Position numbers and translations under genes: made by a program. 64,000 nucleotides of DNA from UBA830 sp002295635 (GTDB lineage Bacteria; Pseudomonadota; Alphaproteobacteria; MPNO01; UBA830): the NCBI GenBank assembly GCA_002295635.1, contig DBHK01000020.1, positions 9,785 to 73,784 of the forward strand. The letters are read 5' to 3'. The notes below the pieces were generated by a model. It was given only the letters and a program-made list of their open reading frames with translations, made no database searches and had not been told where the DNA came from. Shown here one piece after another: positions 1 to 9,324 of the stretch (position 1 is the first letter of the stretch; every line of letters starts with the position of its first letter).

Positions 1-791
1 GACGCAAGGAGGTGCTGAGTGTATTCGTGTTGGGGATTTTCGAGAAGAGAGGCAGTCTCTCCAGACTCTAAGATCTCACCGTCCTTCATAACGCAAATGC
101 GATGAGCGATCTTGCGAACGATGCTAAGATCGTGAGTGATCAGAAGTATCGACATACCTCTCTTCCGCTGGATCTTCCTAAGCAGGGCCAGAATCTGGGC
201 TTGAATAGTAACGTCCAACGCAGTAGTCGGTTCATCTGCGATCAAGAGTTCGGGATCATTAGCCAGCGCCATGGCAATCATAACGCGCTGACGCTGGCCA
301 CCAGATAACTCATGAGGGTAAGCCGAAAGCCTTTCCTCTTCGCTTGACAAACCGACTTCGGTCAGCAGTTCGATGCAACGTCTGCGCGCGATCCCCTTAT
401 CAACTTTTTTGTGCACTAAGAGGATTTCGCTGATCTGCTTTTCGATTGTATGTAGCGGATTAAGTGACGTTACTGGTTCCTGAAAGATGATCGCGATTCG
501 GTTGCCCCGAATCTGTTGCATGCGCGCCGTTGGAGCGCCGATCAGTTCTTCACCAAGAAGATTGATCGAGCCGGAAGGGTGATGCGCATTGGGATAGGGG
601 AGTAGATGCATGATCGAAAGCGCGGTGACTGACTTACCCGACCCGGATTCACCAACGAGGGCTATGGTTTCGCGCTTCCGAATATCGAAGGAGACGTTTT
701 TGACTGCTCGGTGTTCCGCATCGCCGCGACCAAACGAAACTGATAGATCGTTGATTTCGATCAATTTATCCATTTCCGCTGACTTAGCCAT
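1..791 (-). CDS. yejF: Peptide/microcin C-type ABC transporter ATP-binding protein, YejF-like (C-terminus beyond window)
   Basis: This is the N-terminal 263 or so residues of an ATPase that energises oligopeptide import through the neighbouring YejB/YejE permeases at the inner membrane. The first nucleotide-binding domain is nearly complete: Walker A GESGSGKS at about residues 47-54, the Q-loop in IIFQEPVTSLNP, signature LSGGQRQRV, Walker B LLIADEPTTALD and a switch histidine in LLITHDLS. YejF proteins carry two such domains in tandem, so the second should lie to the left of the window. The ATG at 791 overlaps the yejE stop by 8 bases, which supports translational coupling; an internal ATG at 773 is the alternative. 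The gene has no stop within the window because it runs off the edge. Confidence 0.93.
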   Translation of the reverse strand, partial: MAKSAEMDKLIEINDLSVSFGRGDAEHRAVKNVSFDIRKRETIALVGESGSGKSVTALSIMHLLPYPNAHHPSGSINLLGEELIGAPTARMQQIRGNRIAIIFQEPVTSLNPLHTIEKQISEILLVHKKVDKGIARRRCIELLTEVGLSSEEERLSAYPHELSGGQRQRVMIAMALANDPELLIADEPTTALDVTIQAQILALLRKIQRKRGMSILLITHDLSIVRKIAHRICVMKDGEILESGETASLLENPQHEYTQHLLA

Positions 792-1890
792 TGAAAGTTT
801 TTCTCGGATCAAAAGCATCGCGGACTGCTTCGCCAACGAAAATTAGCAGGATCAGCGTTAAGGATATTGCGATAGTAGATGTTAACCCAAGCCATGGCGC
901 CTGAAGGTTGGTTTTACCCTGTTGCAGAAGTTCGCCGAGTGACGGCGATCCTGGTGGCAGGCCAAGACCAAGGAAATCGAGCGCCGTAAGGCTTGTTATC
1001 GATCCGGTCAAGATTAGCGGAAGGAATGTAAGCGTTGCCACGAGGGCGTTAGGCAAGACATGACGGAACATAATTGCTAAATTTCCAGCTCCAAGTGCCC
1101 GAGCGGCCCTGACGAACTCGAAATTACGGGCGCGAAGAAATTCGGCGCGAACCACGCCAACCAGTGACGTCCAGCCAAATAATAGAAGGATTAGTAACAG
1201 CGTCCAGAAGCCCGGAATGATAACGCTCGAGAGGATGATCAGGATATAGAGCTGCGGAAGCCCGCCCCAAATCTCAATAAAACGTTGGAACAGAAGATCC
1301 AAGAGCCCGCCAAAGAAGCCTTGGAACGCTCCCGCTATGATGCCAATAAAAGATCCAAATACTGTCAAAATCAGCCCGAATAGAACTGATATTCGAAAAC
1401 CGTATATGATCCGAGCCAGAACGTCACGGCCCTGATCGTCAGTACCAAGCACATTATCTAGTGACGGGGGCGCCGGTGCCGGAACTTTCAAGTTCAGATT
1501 GACGGTATTGTAACTATATTCAATAAGCGGCCAAATCATCCAGCCGCCCTTTTTTTCTATAAGGTCCTTCACGTCTGGTTCGCGGTATTCTGCTTCAGTT
1601 TCGAAATCGCCGCCGAACACTGTTTCAGCATAAGTTTTCAAAACTGGAGTATAGATAGAACCTTGGTGCCAAATAATAAGAGGGCGGTCATTAGCGATAA
1701 ATTCTGCGGGTAGTGTCCCTAGAAATAGCGCTGTAAAAATCCACAATGACCAGCGGCCGCGCCGATTCCGCTTAAAATTTTCTATGCGCCGTAAATTAAG
1801 CGGGGAGACGCGGATTCCGAATAGTGCCGTTTTCTTTACCGGCAACGCAATCTGTCTCGATGATCGATCAGCGGACATGGTGTCAGACAT
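784..1890 (-). CDS. yejE: Peptide ABC transporter permease, YejE-like
   Basis: Inner-membrane permease of the Yej-type peptide importer (DppC/OppC family). The 368-residue product has a hydrophobic segment near the N-terminus (about residues 40-60), a periplasmic stretch typical of YejE (contains the GTDDQGRDVLARIIYGFR motif just before the permease core), and a C-terminal block of about five membrane segments. The EAA coupling motif is visible as AARALGAGNLAIMFRHVLPN. I chose the ATG at 1890, which overlaps the yejB stop by 8 bases; an ATG at 1908 is also in frame but would give a longer overlap. It sits between yejB and yejF in a tightly packed operon. Confidence 0.93.
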   Translation of the reverse strand: MSDTMSADRSSRQIALPVKKTALFGIRVSPLNLRRIENFKRNRRGRWSLWIFTALFLGTLPAEFIANDRPLIIWHQGSIYTPVLKTYAETVFGGDFETEAEYREPDVKDLIEKKGGWMIWPLIEYSYNTVNLNLKVPAPAPPSLDNVLGTDDQGRDVLARIIYGFRISVLFGLILTVFGSFIGIIAGAFQGFFGGLLDLLFQRFIEIWGGLPQLYILIILSSVIIPGFWTLLLILLLFGWTSLVGVVRAEFLRARNFEFVRAARALGAGNLAIMFRHVLPNALVATLTFLPLILTGSITSLTALDFLGLGLPPGSPSLGELLQQGKTNLQAPWLGLTSTIAISLTLILLIFVGEAVRDAFDPRKTFNG

Positions 1891-2992
1891 GACGGCCTTC
1901 AAAATCAATCCGCGGATCGATGATAGTATACATCAGGTCGCCGATCAGATTCATTATCAGCCCAAGTAGGGTGAAGAAATAGACCGTTGCGAACATAATC
2001 GGATAATCGCGTTTTATTGCTGCTTCGAAACCCAATAGTCCGAGACCATCAAGCGAAAAAATTATCTCAATTAGCATTGCGCCGGTAAAAAGTATTCCGA
2101 CGAAAGCGCCTGGGAATCCTGCGATTACTATAAGCATAGCGTTTCGAAAGACATGGCCGTACATTACTCGGTTCTCGCTTAGCCCTTTAGCCCGAGCCGT
2201 CTGGACATAAAGCATATTGATCTGATCAAGATATGAGTTTTTGGTTAGCATTGTGAGCGACAGTAGGCCTCCTAGGACTAGCGCGGTGATCGGGAGTACC
2301 AAGTGCCAGAGGTAGTCGAGAGCCTGACCGCCCAGTGACAGCTGGTCAAAATCTTCCGAGATGAGACCGCGGAGAGGAAAAATATCAAGGAAGCTGCCAC
2401 CAGCGAACAGGACGATAAGCAGGATCGCCATCACGAAAGATGGAATTGCGAAACCGAGTGTTAGTAGGGTTGTGGTCCAAATATCAAAACGGCTGCCGTC
2501 CGCAACGGCCTTTCGAATTCCAAGCGGTATACAGACCAGATAGACTATCATTGTGGTCCAAAGACCTAGTGATATAGACACTGGCATTTTCTCCAACACG
2601 AGATCGATAACCGTCTCATCTCGGAAAAAGCTAGTACCGAAATCAAACATAATGAAACTGGCCATCATATTGATGAATCGTTCATGTACCGGTTTGTCGA
2701 AACCGAATTGTCTCTCCAATTCCTCGATAAACTCAGGATCAAGGCCTTGGGCTCCGCGGTAACCGCTGTCGTCGGTATTGAGGCTGGCAGAGGCCTGTGC
2801 TGTGCCGCCAGATACCTCTGATCCGGCTCCGCTAATTCGCCCGGTAGTGCCAGCATCTATACCGCTTAGCTCTGCAATGATTTGCTCAATAGGTCCACCC
2901 GGCGCCAACTGAACGATAGCAAAGTTGATAACCATTATCCCCAGCAGCGTAGGGATGATCAGCAATAGGCGTCGTATGATATAGGCAATCAT
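1883..2992 (-). CDS. yejB: Peptide ABC transporter permease, YejB-like
   Basis: First permease of the Yej-type peptide importer (DppB/OppB family), 369 residues. The N-terminus MIAYIIRRLLLIIPTLLGIM is the classic first membrane helix of this family, followed by a long periplasmic loop with a low-complexity Gly/Ser/Thr stretch, and then the permease core with the coupling motif TARAKGLSENRVMYGHVFRN. The start at 2992 makes an ATGA overlap with the stop of the upstream binding-protein gene; the frame is open further upstream but that part has no family similarity that I recognise. The closing sequence has the family-typical DLMYTIIDPRIDF. Translational coupling along the whole operon is likely. 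Confidence 0.94.
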   Translation of the reverse strand: MIAYIIRRLLLIIPTLLGIMVINFAIVQLAPGGPIEQIIAELSGIDAGTTGRISGAGSEVSGGTAQASASLNTDDSGYRGAQGLDPEFIEELERQFGFDKPVHERFINMMASFIMFDFGTSFFRDETVIDLVLEKMPVSISLGLWTTMIVYLVCIPLGIRKAVADGSRFDIWTTTLLTLGFAIPSFVMAILLIVLFAGGSFLDIFPLRGLISEDFDQLSLGGQALDYLWHLVLPITALVLGGLLSLTMLTKNSYLDQINMLYVQTARAKGLSENRVMYGHVFRNAMLIVIAGFPGAFVGILFTGAMLIEIIFSLDGLGLLGFEAAIKRDYPIMFATVYFFTLLGLIMNLIGDLMYTIIDPRIDFEGRHV

Positions 2993-4875
2993 TCGGTTGA
3001 TGATCGAATATTGGTGTTCGGTAGTGCCCAAATCGCATTGGGCGGCGCCGGAGGCGCGTCGCCTTTTTCTATCATCTCCGCTTTTTTCGCGTCGAACCAC
3101 CACGTATCGATCACGCCTAGATCGAATTTAGGTGTTATCGCCGGGCGGCTGAACTTGTTCCAGTAAGCGATATTGCGCACGCCCTTGTACCATTGTGTGA
3201 CGACATATCGGTTCCATAATAAAACCCGGTCCAATGCTCTGACGGCGACGATAAGATCGTTTCGATTTTTCGCGGAAACCACCTTCTCAATTAGCATATC
3301 TACCGCTGGATTTTGCACACCGCCGATATTGAATGATCCCGGGATGTCGGCGAACTCTGATCCGAAGTAATTACGCTGTTCAATCCCGGGCGTAAGCGGT
3401 TGTGCAATTCTCCGGATGACCACGTCAAAATCAAAACTGTCTTGACGACGTTTGAAGTTGGACGCATCGACGATGCGAATACTCGCCTTAATACCCAGGC
3501 GTTTAAGATTCTTAAGGTATGGATTGATGATACGCTTGAAACTTGCTTCGAATAACAGGAATTCGATTGCCAACGGAACTCCAGACTTATCAATCAGAAA
3601 ACCGTTTTTGATTCGATATCCTGCCTGTTTTATAAGTCGGCTAGCCTTCCGCAGATTACCACGAATACGGCCCGACCCATCCGTCACTGGTGCGCGGAAA
3701 ACCTCGTTAAATACTTCTTTCGGTACTTTGCCCCGGAGGGGCTCCAGAAGTGCGAGTTCCTTTTTTGATGGTAACTGTTTGGCCGCTAAGTTTGAGTTTT
3801 CGAACATCGAATTGGTGCGGTCATAAAGCCCATAGAAAAGCGTCTTATTAGTCCATTCGTAATCGAAAGCTAAATCCATCGCTGTTCGCAAACCCAAGTC
3901 TTGGAATTTAGGGCGGCGCAGATTCAAGATGAATGCTTGAACGCCGGAAGGGGTCTCGTCGGGCAAGGTCTCTCGAACAATTAGCCCCCTGTTCACTGGC
4001 GGCTTGTCGTACTGAGTTGCCCATTGACGAGAGGTGAATTCTTCTCGGAAGTCGTACTGATTGGAGAAGAAAGCTTGAAAAGCGACCTCTCGGTCTCGGT
4101 AGTACTCAACCGTCACCCTATCGAAGTTGAAACGACCGCGGTTTACTGCCAGATTTCTTGCCCAGTAATTGTCAACTCGTTTATAGGTGATTGAACGGCC
4201 CGGCTCTAACTTACCCACCCTGTATGGCCCGCTGGAAAGCGCCGGTTTAAAGGATGTCTTTTTGAAGTCGGTCTTTTGATAATAGGCCCTTGAAAGAACC
4301 GGCAGAGCGGCTAGCCGTGTCGGCAGATCTCGGTGGTAGCCGGCCTTAAATGTAAACTTTACCCGTGAGGAAGACGTTGCCGTCACTGTTGCAACATCCC
4401 TATAATTTATTCGATAGCGTGGGTGACCGTGATTTATGAGTACATTAAAAGTGAAGATAATATCGTCCACTATAATCTGCGTACCATCATGGAACTTTGC
4501 CCTAGGATCAAGATTGAACGCCACCCAAGACCTATCCTTCGGTAATTCGACTGTCCTAGCTACTAGCCCATAATAGGAATCAGGCTCGTCTAATGACCGC
4601 GCCATAAGGCTATCATAGAGTAGCGGTTCGGCAAAAAGCTCCTTACGACCTTTAAGGATGAATGGGTGAATGGTTTCGAACGTATCCAGTCCAGGCACCT
4701 TAATTGTACCGCCCTTTGGCGCCTGTGGATTGACATAATCGAAATGCTTGAAATTAGGGCGATATTTGAGGTCACCGAAAACGCTTAACCCAAAGCGAGG
4801 TTTTGGATCGGCAGCCCTCGTAGATTCTGGAAACAGCATTGCTACTGCGATTAACGCAATTAAGATTTTCATCAT
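2989..4875 (-). CDS. yejA: Extracellular solute-binding protein family 5, YejA-like (copy 1)
   Basis: Periplasmic binding protein that delivers peptides to YejB/YejE. The 628-residue product opens with a signal peptide (two Met codons, hydrophobic core, cleavage likely after STRA at about residue 21). Family features include GLSVFGDLKYRPNFKHFDYV and APKGGTIKVPGLDTFETIHP near the mature N-terminus and the FHDGTQIIVDDIIFTFN block, all usual for SBP_bac_5 members of the YejA branch, and the length fits that branch. It follows a second, clearly related binding-protein gene by only 33 bases and overlaps yejB by 4 bases. The ribosome-binding site upstream of 4875 is weak. Substrate range cannot be told from sequence; peptides or peptide-antibiotics are the family expectation. 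Confidence 0.92.
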   Translation of the reverse strand: MMKILIALIAVAMLFPESTRAADPKPRFGLSVFGDLKYRPNFKHFDYVNPQAPKGGTIKVPGLDTFETIHPFILKGRKELFAEPLLYDSLMARSLDEPDSYYGLVARTVELPKDRSWVAFNLDPRAKFHDGTQIIVDDIIFTFNVLINHGHPRYRINYRDVATVTATSSSRVKFTFKAGYHRDLPTRLAALPVLSRAYYQKTDFKKTSFKPALSSGPYRVGKLEPGRSITYKRVDNYWARNLAVNRGRFNFDRVTVEYYRDREVAFQAFFSNQYDFREEFTSRQWATQYDKPPVNRGLIVRETLPDETPSGVQAFILNLRRPKFQDLGLRTAMDLAFDYEWTNKTLFYGLYDRTNSMFENSNLAAKQLPSKKELALLEPLRGKVPKEVFNEVFRAPVTDGSGRIRGNLRKASRLIKQAGYRIKNGFLIDKSGVPLAIEFLLFEASFKRIINPYLKNLKRLGIKASIRIVDASNFKRRQDSFDFDVVIRRIAQPLTPGIEQRNYFGSEFADIPGSFNIGGVQNPAVDMLIEKVVSAKNRNDLIVAVRALDRVLLWNRYVVTQWYKGVRNIAYWNKFSRPAITPKFDLGVIDTWWFDAKKAEMIEKGDAPPAPPNAIWALPNTNIRSSTE

Positions 4876-4908
4876 GTGACCATTTTAGTCCGATGGCTTT
4901 CACTGGCG

Positions 4909-6741
4909 TTAATGCTTTTTACGGGCACCTTTAAGCGCAGACTCTTTCCCTGGATCAATCCACCAACTCATTGGATCAACTCCATACTTAGGGTGCTGAG
5001 GAATTCCAAATCTGTCCCAATACGCCATGCGGCTGATGCGAACGTGCCACTGCGGAACAACGTAGTGGTTCCAAAGTAACACACGGTCTAGCGCACGGGT
5101 CGCATAGACTAGCGATTCTCTGTCTTTGGCATTTATTATCTTCTCAATCAACGCATCGACCGCCGGGTTCTTTATGCCGATCACATTGCGCCCGCCAGGC
5201 CGGTCCGCGGCCTCGGAACTCCAATAATTTCGCTGTTCATTCCCGGGAGACTCTGACTGGCCAAAGCTAGAGATAATCATATCGAAGTCGAAAGTACGGA
5301 CACGATTAATATACTGAGACTGATCCACTGTCCGAATATTTGCCCTAATACCAAGGCGTGCGAGGTTCTTGACAAAGGGTGCTGCGATACGTTCGAAGGC
5401 CGGGCTGACAAGCAATATTTCAAATATAACTGGTTTGCCAGTCTTGGGTGAAATCAATTGATTTTTTAGGATCTTGTATCCCGCTGTGCGCAGGATTTTC
5501 AGCGCGATACGCAGGTTTCGCCGGACATTACCTGATCCATCAGAAGTCGGTGGTTCATAGACCTGTGTAAAAGCTTGACTTGGAATCTTACCTCGCCACG
5601 GCTCGAGCAGAAAAAGCTCTTGCTTTGACGGTAGTTCAGTGGCGGCTAAATCTGAATTTGAAAAGAAACTTTTGGTGCGTGCGTATTGGCCGTAAAATAG
5701 ATTCTTATTCGACCATTCGAAATCGAAGGCATAGGCGATCGCCCGGCGTAGCTCTATATCTTGGAACATCGGAAGGCGAGTATTGAACGCGAAAGCCTGC
5801 ATTCCTGTGGGTCGATCATGTCTAATCTCTTCGAGCTTTACGCGTCCGTTTTTCCGTGCCGGAAAAGTGTATCCAGTGGCCCATGTTAGGGAGGTGTTTT
5901 CGCTACGCAGATCGTAACGGCCGACCTTAAATGCTTCTAACGCTACGGTTTGATCGCGGTAATAATCGATTCGGACTCTATCGTAGTTATAACGTCCTTT
6001 ATTAAGAGGTTTTTCGCGGCCCCACCATCCGTTTACTCTTTCCAACTCGACGTAACGACCAGCTTCAAAGTTCACAATACGATATGGGCCGCTCCCGACT
6101 GGTGGTTCCAAGCTTGTTTTGGAGAAATCGCGCGTTGACCACCATTTCTTAGACATGACGGGCAATTGCCCTGTAATATGCGGAAGTTCCCGGTTCGGGG
6201 GGCCACTGAATTCAAACTTAACCCGATGCGGACCTTGTTTCACAGCACGGGTGATATTCTTGTAATAGAAGCGATAAAAAGGGCGCCCGTCTTTTTTCAA
6301 AGCATTAAATGTCCAGGTTACGTCATCTGCTGTGACAGGGGTCCCGTCATGGAATTGTGCATCACGGCGCAAATTGAACGTCGTATAGGAGAGATCATCC
6401 GCGACCTCGACGCTTTCAGCAATCTGGCCATATCCGGCTGAAACCTCATCAAGTGGGCTTTCCATGAGGTTCTGTACGACCATACCTAACGCACCGGTAG
6501 GCGTGCCTTTGATGATATATGGATTGAAGGTATCGAACGATCCGATTCTGTATTGTCGAAGCATGCCTCCTTTTGGCGCATTCGGATTCACATACTCCAA
6601 GTGCTTAAATTCTTTCGGATATTTTAGTTTTTCTAATAGTGTTAAACCGTGACTGGTAGTCGAAGTTGAATTCTCGCCCTTAACGTGGGCCGGGGCTGCA
6701 AGCAGCATCGCTGATACAGCAATAGCCAATATTCCATTCAC
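4909..6741 (-). CDS. yejA: Extracellular solute-binding protein family 5, YejA-like (copy 2)
   Basis: A second periplasmic binding protein, 610 residues, with a signal peptide (MNGILAIAVSAMLLAAPAHV). It is collinear with the downstream paralogue: both carry LEYV/FDYVNP-APKGG, a FHDGTPVTADDVTWTFNALK-type block, a SGPYR(I/V) motif and closing VDPMSWW or VIDTWW segments. It is the first gene of the five-gene transporter unit. The 120 bases upstream separate it from the histidinol-phosphatase-like gene, which reads in the same direction, so read-through is possible. The two copies differ across most of their length, so the duplication is old and the two proteins may bind different peptides. Confidence 0.92.
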   Translation of the reverse strand: MNGILAIAVSAMLLAAPAHVKGENSTSTTSHGLTLLEKLKYPKEFKHLEYVNPNAPKGGMLRQYRIGSFDTFNPYIIKGTPTGALGMVVQNLMESPLDEVSAGYGQIAESVEVADDLSYTTFNLRRDAQFHDGTPVTADDVTWTFNALKKDGRPFYRFYYKNITRAVKQGPHRVKFEFSGPPNRELPHITGQLPVMSKKWWSTRDFSKTSLEPPVGSGPYRIVNFEAGRYVELERVNGWWGREKPLNKGRYNYDRVRIDYYRDQTVALEAFKVGRYDLRSENTSLTWATGYTFPARKNGRVKLEEIRHDRPTGMQAFAFNTRLPMFQDIELRRAIAYAFDFEWSNKNLFYGQYARTKSFFSNSDLAATELPSKQELFLLEPWRGKIPSQAFTQVYEPPTSDGSGNVRRNLRIALKILRTAGYKILKNQLISPKTGKPVIFEILLVSPAFERIAAPFVKNLARLGIRANIRTVDQSQYINRVRTFDFDMIISSFGQSESPGNEQRNYWSSEAADRPGGRNVIGIKNPAVDALIEKIINAKDRESLVYATRALDRVLLWNHYVVPQWHVRISRMAYWDRFGIPQHPKYGVDPMSWWIDPGKESALKGARKKH

Positions 6742-6861
6742 GGTAGATACCTATCTTTGCACTAAGACCACAATTATGCGTTTTGAGTGTCGGGGCAAGT
6801 CCCAGACCCGAAGTTAATGTGATTTAACGGTGGTCGAGCTCAGAGCCAAATTAAATACGCT

Positions 6862-7644
6862 TCATCCGGCCAGTAAATCTAAAAGCTCGGTATGTACTTC
6901 TAAATCACCGCATGCGATGACAGTGCCGTCCGACGATAGTGTCAGGGGGTTCCCCCGCCAGTCAGTGACGATACCGCCCGCCTCCTCAATCACAGGGGGG
7001 AGGGCGGCGAAATCATATGGCTGAAGGCCCGATTCTATAACCGCATCGACGAGTCCAACTGCAATCTGGGCATAGTTATAACAGTCACCACCGTAAACAA
7101 CGTGACGTGCTCTTTCCGCCACCAGTATCCACTTGCCAATCTCCTCCTCGCCAAACAAAGATGGGTCGGTAGTTGCGATTGTAGCGTGTGCTAGAGTGGA
7201 GCAGCGTCGCGTGCGGACGGCCTCCCCGTTAAGAGATACTCCCTCGCCCCGTAACCCTATCCATCGTTCGCCGGTAATTGGCTGATCGATGACACCAAGA
7301 ATCGGAGTTTCGTTCTTGGTCAGCGCGATTAGCGTACCGAAGATTGGCCGGCCGGTGATAAAGGACTTAGTGCCATCGATTGGATCGATAATCCAGACAT
7401 TCTCGGCGTCAATATTTTCGCTGCCAAATTCCTCACCAATGATCCCATCTTCGGGCCTGACGCTAGAGAGAATCGAACGGATTGCATGCTCTGCTTCTCG
7501 ATCTGCTACGGTGACCGGTGATGCATCTGCTTTGGTATCAATAGCAACTGGTCTGCGGAAGTAAGGGCGTATTGCCGCGCCGCTAGCATCCGCAAGGCGG
7601 TTCGCTAGCGAAATAAACTCGAATGAATTGGTGACAGACATCAT
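6862..7644 (-). CDS. hisN: Inositol-monophosphatase-family phosphatase, probable histidinol-phosphatase HisN
   Basis: A 260-residue Mg-dependent phosphatase of the inositol monophosphatase superfamily. Metal-binding motifs are visible: GEEFGSE (about residue 71), DPIDGTKSF (about residue 86) and, near the C-terminus, the YDFAALPPVIEEAGG form of the WDxAA motif. The DGTKSFITGRPIFGTLIAL segment resembles the HisN-type histidinol-phosphatase branch, which would dephosphorylate L-histidinol phosphate in histidine synthesis, but nucleotide or inositol phosphates cannot be excluded. Start is one of two adjacent ATGs at 7644/7641. It lies between a cytochrome c gene and the yej operon, all on the minus strand. 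Confidence 0.85.
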   Translation of the reverse strand: MMSVTNSFEFISLANRLADASGAAIRPYFRRPVAIDTKADASPVTVADREAEHAIRSILSSVRPEDGIIGEEFGSENIDAENVWIIDPIDGTKSFITGRPIFGTLIALTKNETPILGVIDQPITGERWIGLRGEGVSLNGEAVRTRRCSTLAHATIATTDPSLFGEEEIGKWILVAERARHVVYGGDCYNYAQIAVGLVDAVIESGLQPYDFAALPPVIEEAGGIVTDWRGNPLTLSSDGTVIACGDLEVHTELLDLLAG

Positions 7645-7753
7645 ACCAGTCTGTCGCGAATCGCACCTCTTTGAAAGAGAGCGCGGGTACCGGTGCTAAG
7701 ATTCGTGTAAACCAACGTGGGGGCATTTCCGCATATACAACTTGAGTATAGGC

Positions 7754-8350
7754 TCATTCCGCCGCTGTCTTTTCCTTTTTAAGGGTTTTCATCACGGCGT
7801 CGATCTCTGATTGGCTGGGAAGGGGCACCGGCGCGTCGGCACCTTCTCGGAGGTAAGCCACTACATTTGAGCGGTCCTTTACCTTTTTCAAGCCAGCAAA
7901 TGACATCTTAGTGCCCTTAATATATTCCTTGGGTTTGGCGAGGAAAGCGTTGAGACTTTCATAAGTCCAACTTCCTTCTTTGGATTTGAGTGCATCGGAA
8001 TATTTGAAGCCTTCGACCACCCCGCGTTTGGCACTAACGACATTCCAGAGGTTTGGACCGATCCCGTTTTTACCGTCCTTTGCAATCTTGTGGCAGGCTT
8101 TGCACTTTGCGAACACCTTCTTGCCCGCGGCGGGATCCGCCAATGCTAGCATGCCAATGATCGGCTGAAGTATTTTTGGTTTCTTCGGCTTGGCGGGAGC
8201 GGAGGCGACAACTACCTTATCGGCTTCTTTTTTGCCGCCGTGACTCTCTTCCGTAGCTACAAGATTATCGCCAAGTTTGCCGATAACCACCATGGTTAGC
8301 ACCGCGAGCAGGAACGCACCGATAACCTTGTTAAGTTCGAATGACGACAT
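7754..8350 (-). CDS. cycM: Membrane-anchored cytochrome c, CycM/cytochrome c-552 type
   Basis: A 198-residue class I cytochrome c tethered by an uncleaved N-terminal helix (about residues 8-25), followed by a Lys/Ala/Pro-rich linker. Heme attachment motif CKACH is at residues 83-87, and the sixth ligand is the Met in GTKMSFAG at about 149. Family members carry electrons from the bc1 complex to cytochrome oxidase at the periplasmic face of the inner membrane. Heme attachment would depend on the ccm genes encoded in this same window. It is divergent from kdsB; the cytochrome-kdsB-pheA neighbourhood recurs in alphaproteobacteria. Confidence 0.92.
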   Translation of the reverse strand: MSSFELNKVIGAFLLAVLTMVVIGKLGDNLVATEESHGGKKEADKVVVASAPAKPKKPKILQPIIGMLALADPAAGKKVFAKCKACHKIAKDGKNGIGPNLWNVVSAKRGVVEGFKYSDALKSKEGSWTYESLNAFLAKPKEYIKGTKMSFAGLKKVKDRSNVVAYLREGADAPVPLPSQSEIDAVMKTLKKEKTAAE

Positions 8351-8525
8351 GTCAGATTTCCGCTGGAATAACAGACTTTGAAATGATTGCTCCGGAACGG
8401 CAAATTTAACTACTGCGCACTGGGATGTCTAATAACCTACACACGAATACTTCATTCCCGCCGGCGTACAAGGGGTATAATGTCGCACCCTAAAATACAT
8501 TTCCGCCACCTACAGGCCTGTGATA

Positions 8526-9284
8526 ATGCAAACAACATTGAATCCTGTAATTGTAATTCCCGCCCGCCTTGCGGCGACACGGTTTCCGGATAAGCCGCTT
8601 GCCGACATCGACGGTGATCCAATGATCGTTCATGTTTGGCGCCGGGCGGTTGAGGCCGGTATTGCACCGGTCTTAGTCGCTGCAGGTGATCAACTAATTG
8701 TAGATGCTGTTTTGGATGCCGGTGGTAATGCGGTGATAACTGATCCCGGTCTTCCAAGTGGGTCTGATCGGGTGCATCAAGCACTTAAAATATATGATCC
8801 AAACCGGCAATACGATACGGTCATTAACGTTCAGGGAGATTTACCTACAATTGAGTCCCGGTTAATTACCGCGGTATTAGGTCCCTTCGAAGATCCCGAC
8901 GTCGACATTGCAACACTGGCTGTAGAGATTTCGGAAGATCGTGAACGCACCGATCCCAACGTTGTTAAGGTAGTGATCGCGTTGAAGGACGATGATACAC
9001 GTGTTGGTCGCGCGCTTTATTTTAGCCGTGCGACGATCCCCCACGCACCGTATGGGCCACATTATCATCATATCGGTTTATATTGTTTCCGACGTGAGGC
9101 GCTTGATAGGTTTGTCAGCATCGAGCAAAGTAACCTTGAAAGACAGGAGCGTCTGGAACAGCTACGTGCACTGGAAGTCGGTATGCGAGTAGACGTTGCA
9201 CTCGTTGACACCGTCCCAGTTGGTGTCGATACTCCTGAAGACTTGGATCGCGTAAGGAATCTGCTATCGGGCGGTCCGCCCTGA
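8526..9284 (+). CDS. kdsB: 3-deoxy-manno-octulosonate cytidylyltransferase
   Basis: Activates Kdo with CTP to CMP-Kdo for lipid A/LPS inner-core assembly in the cytoplasm. The N-terminal nucleotidyltransferase signature VIPARLAATRFPDKPLADI and the internal NVQGDLPTIE and ALYFSRATIP(H)A motifs are diagnostic for KdsB, and the 252-residue length is normal. I chose ATG 8526; an in-frame GTG at 8520 is a near-equivalent alternative and neither has a strong Shine-Dalgarno. The gene is 40 bases upstream of pheA in the same direction and divergent from cycM. Confidence 0.95.
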   Translation: MQTTLNPVIVIPARLAATRFPDKPLADIDGDPMIVHVWRRAVEAGIAPVLVAAGDQLIVDAVLDAGGNAVITDPGLPSGSDRVHQALKIYDPNRQYDTVINVQGDLPTIESRLITAVLGPFEDPDVDIATLAVEISEDRERTDPNVVKVVIALKDDDTRVGRALYFSRATIPHAPYGPHYHHIGLYCFRREALDRFVSIEQSNLERQERLEQLRALEVGMRVDVALVDTVPVGVDTPEDLDRVRNLLSGGPP

Positions 9285-9324
9285 AATCCAGAGCGCTATC
9301 CAGCTTCATTAAGGTGCCCACGCC

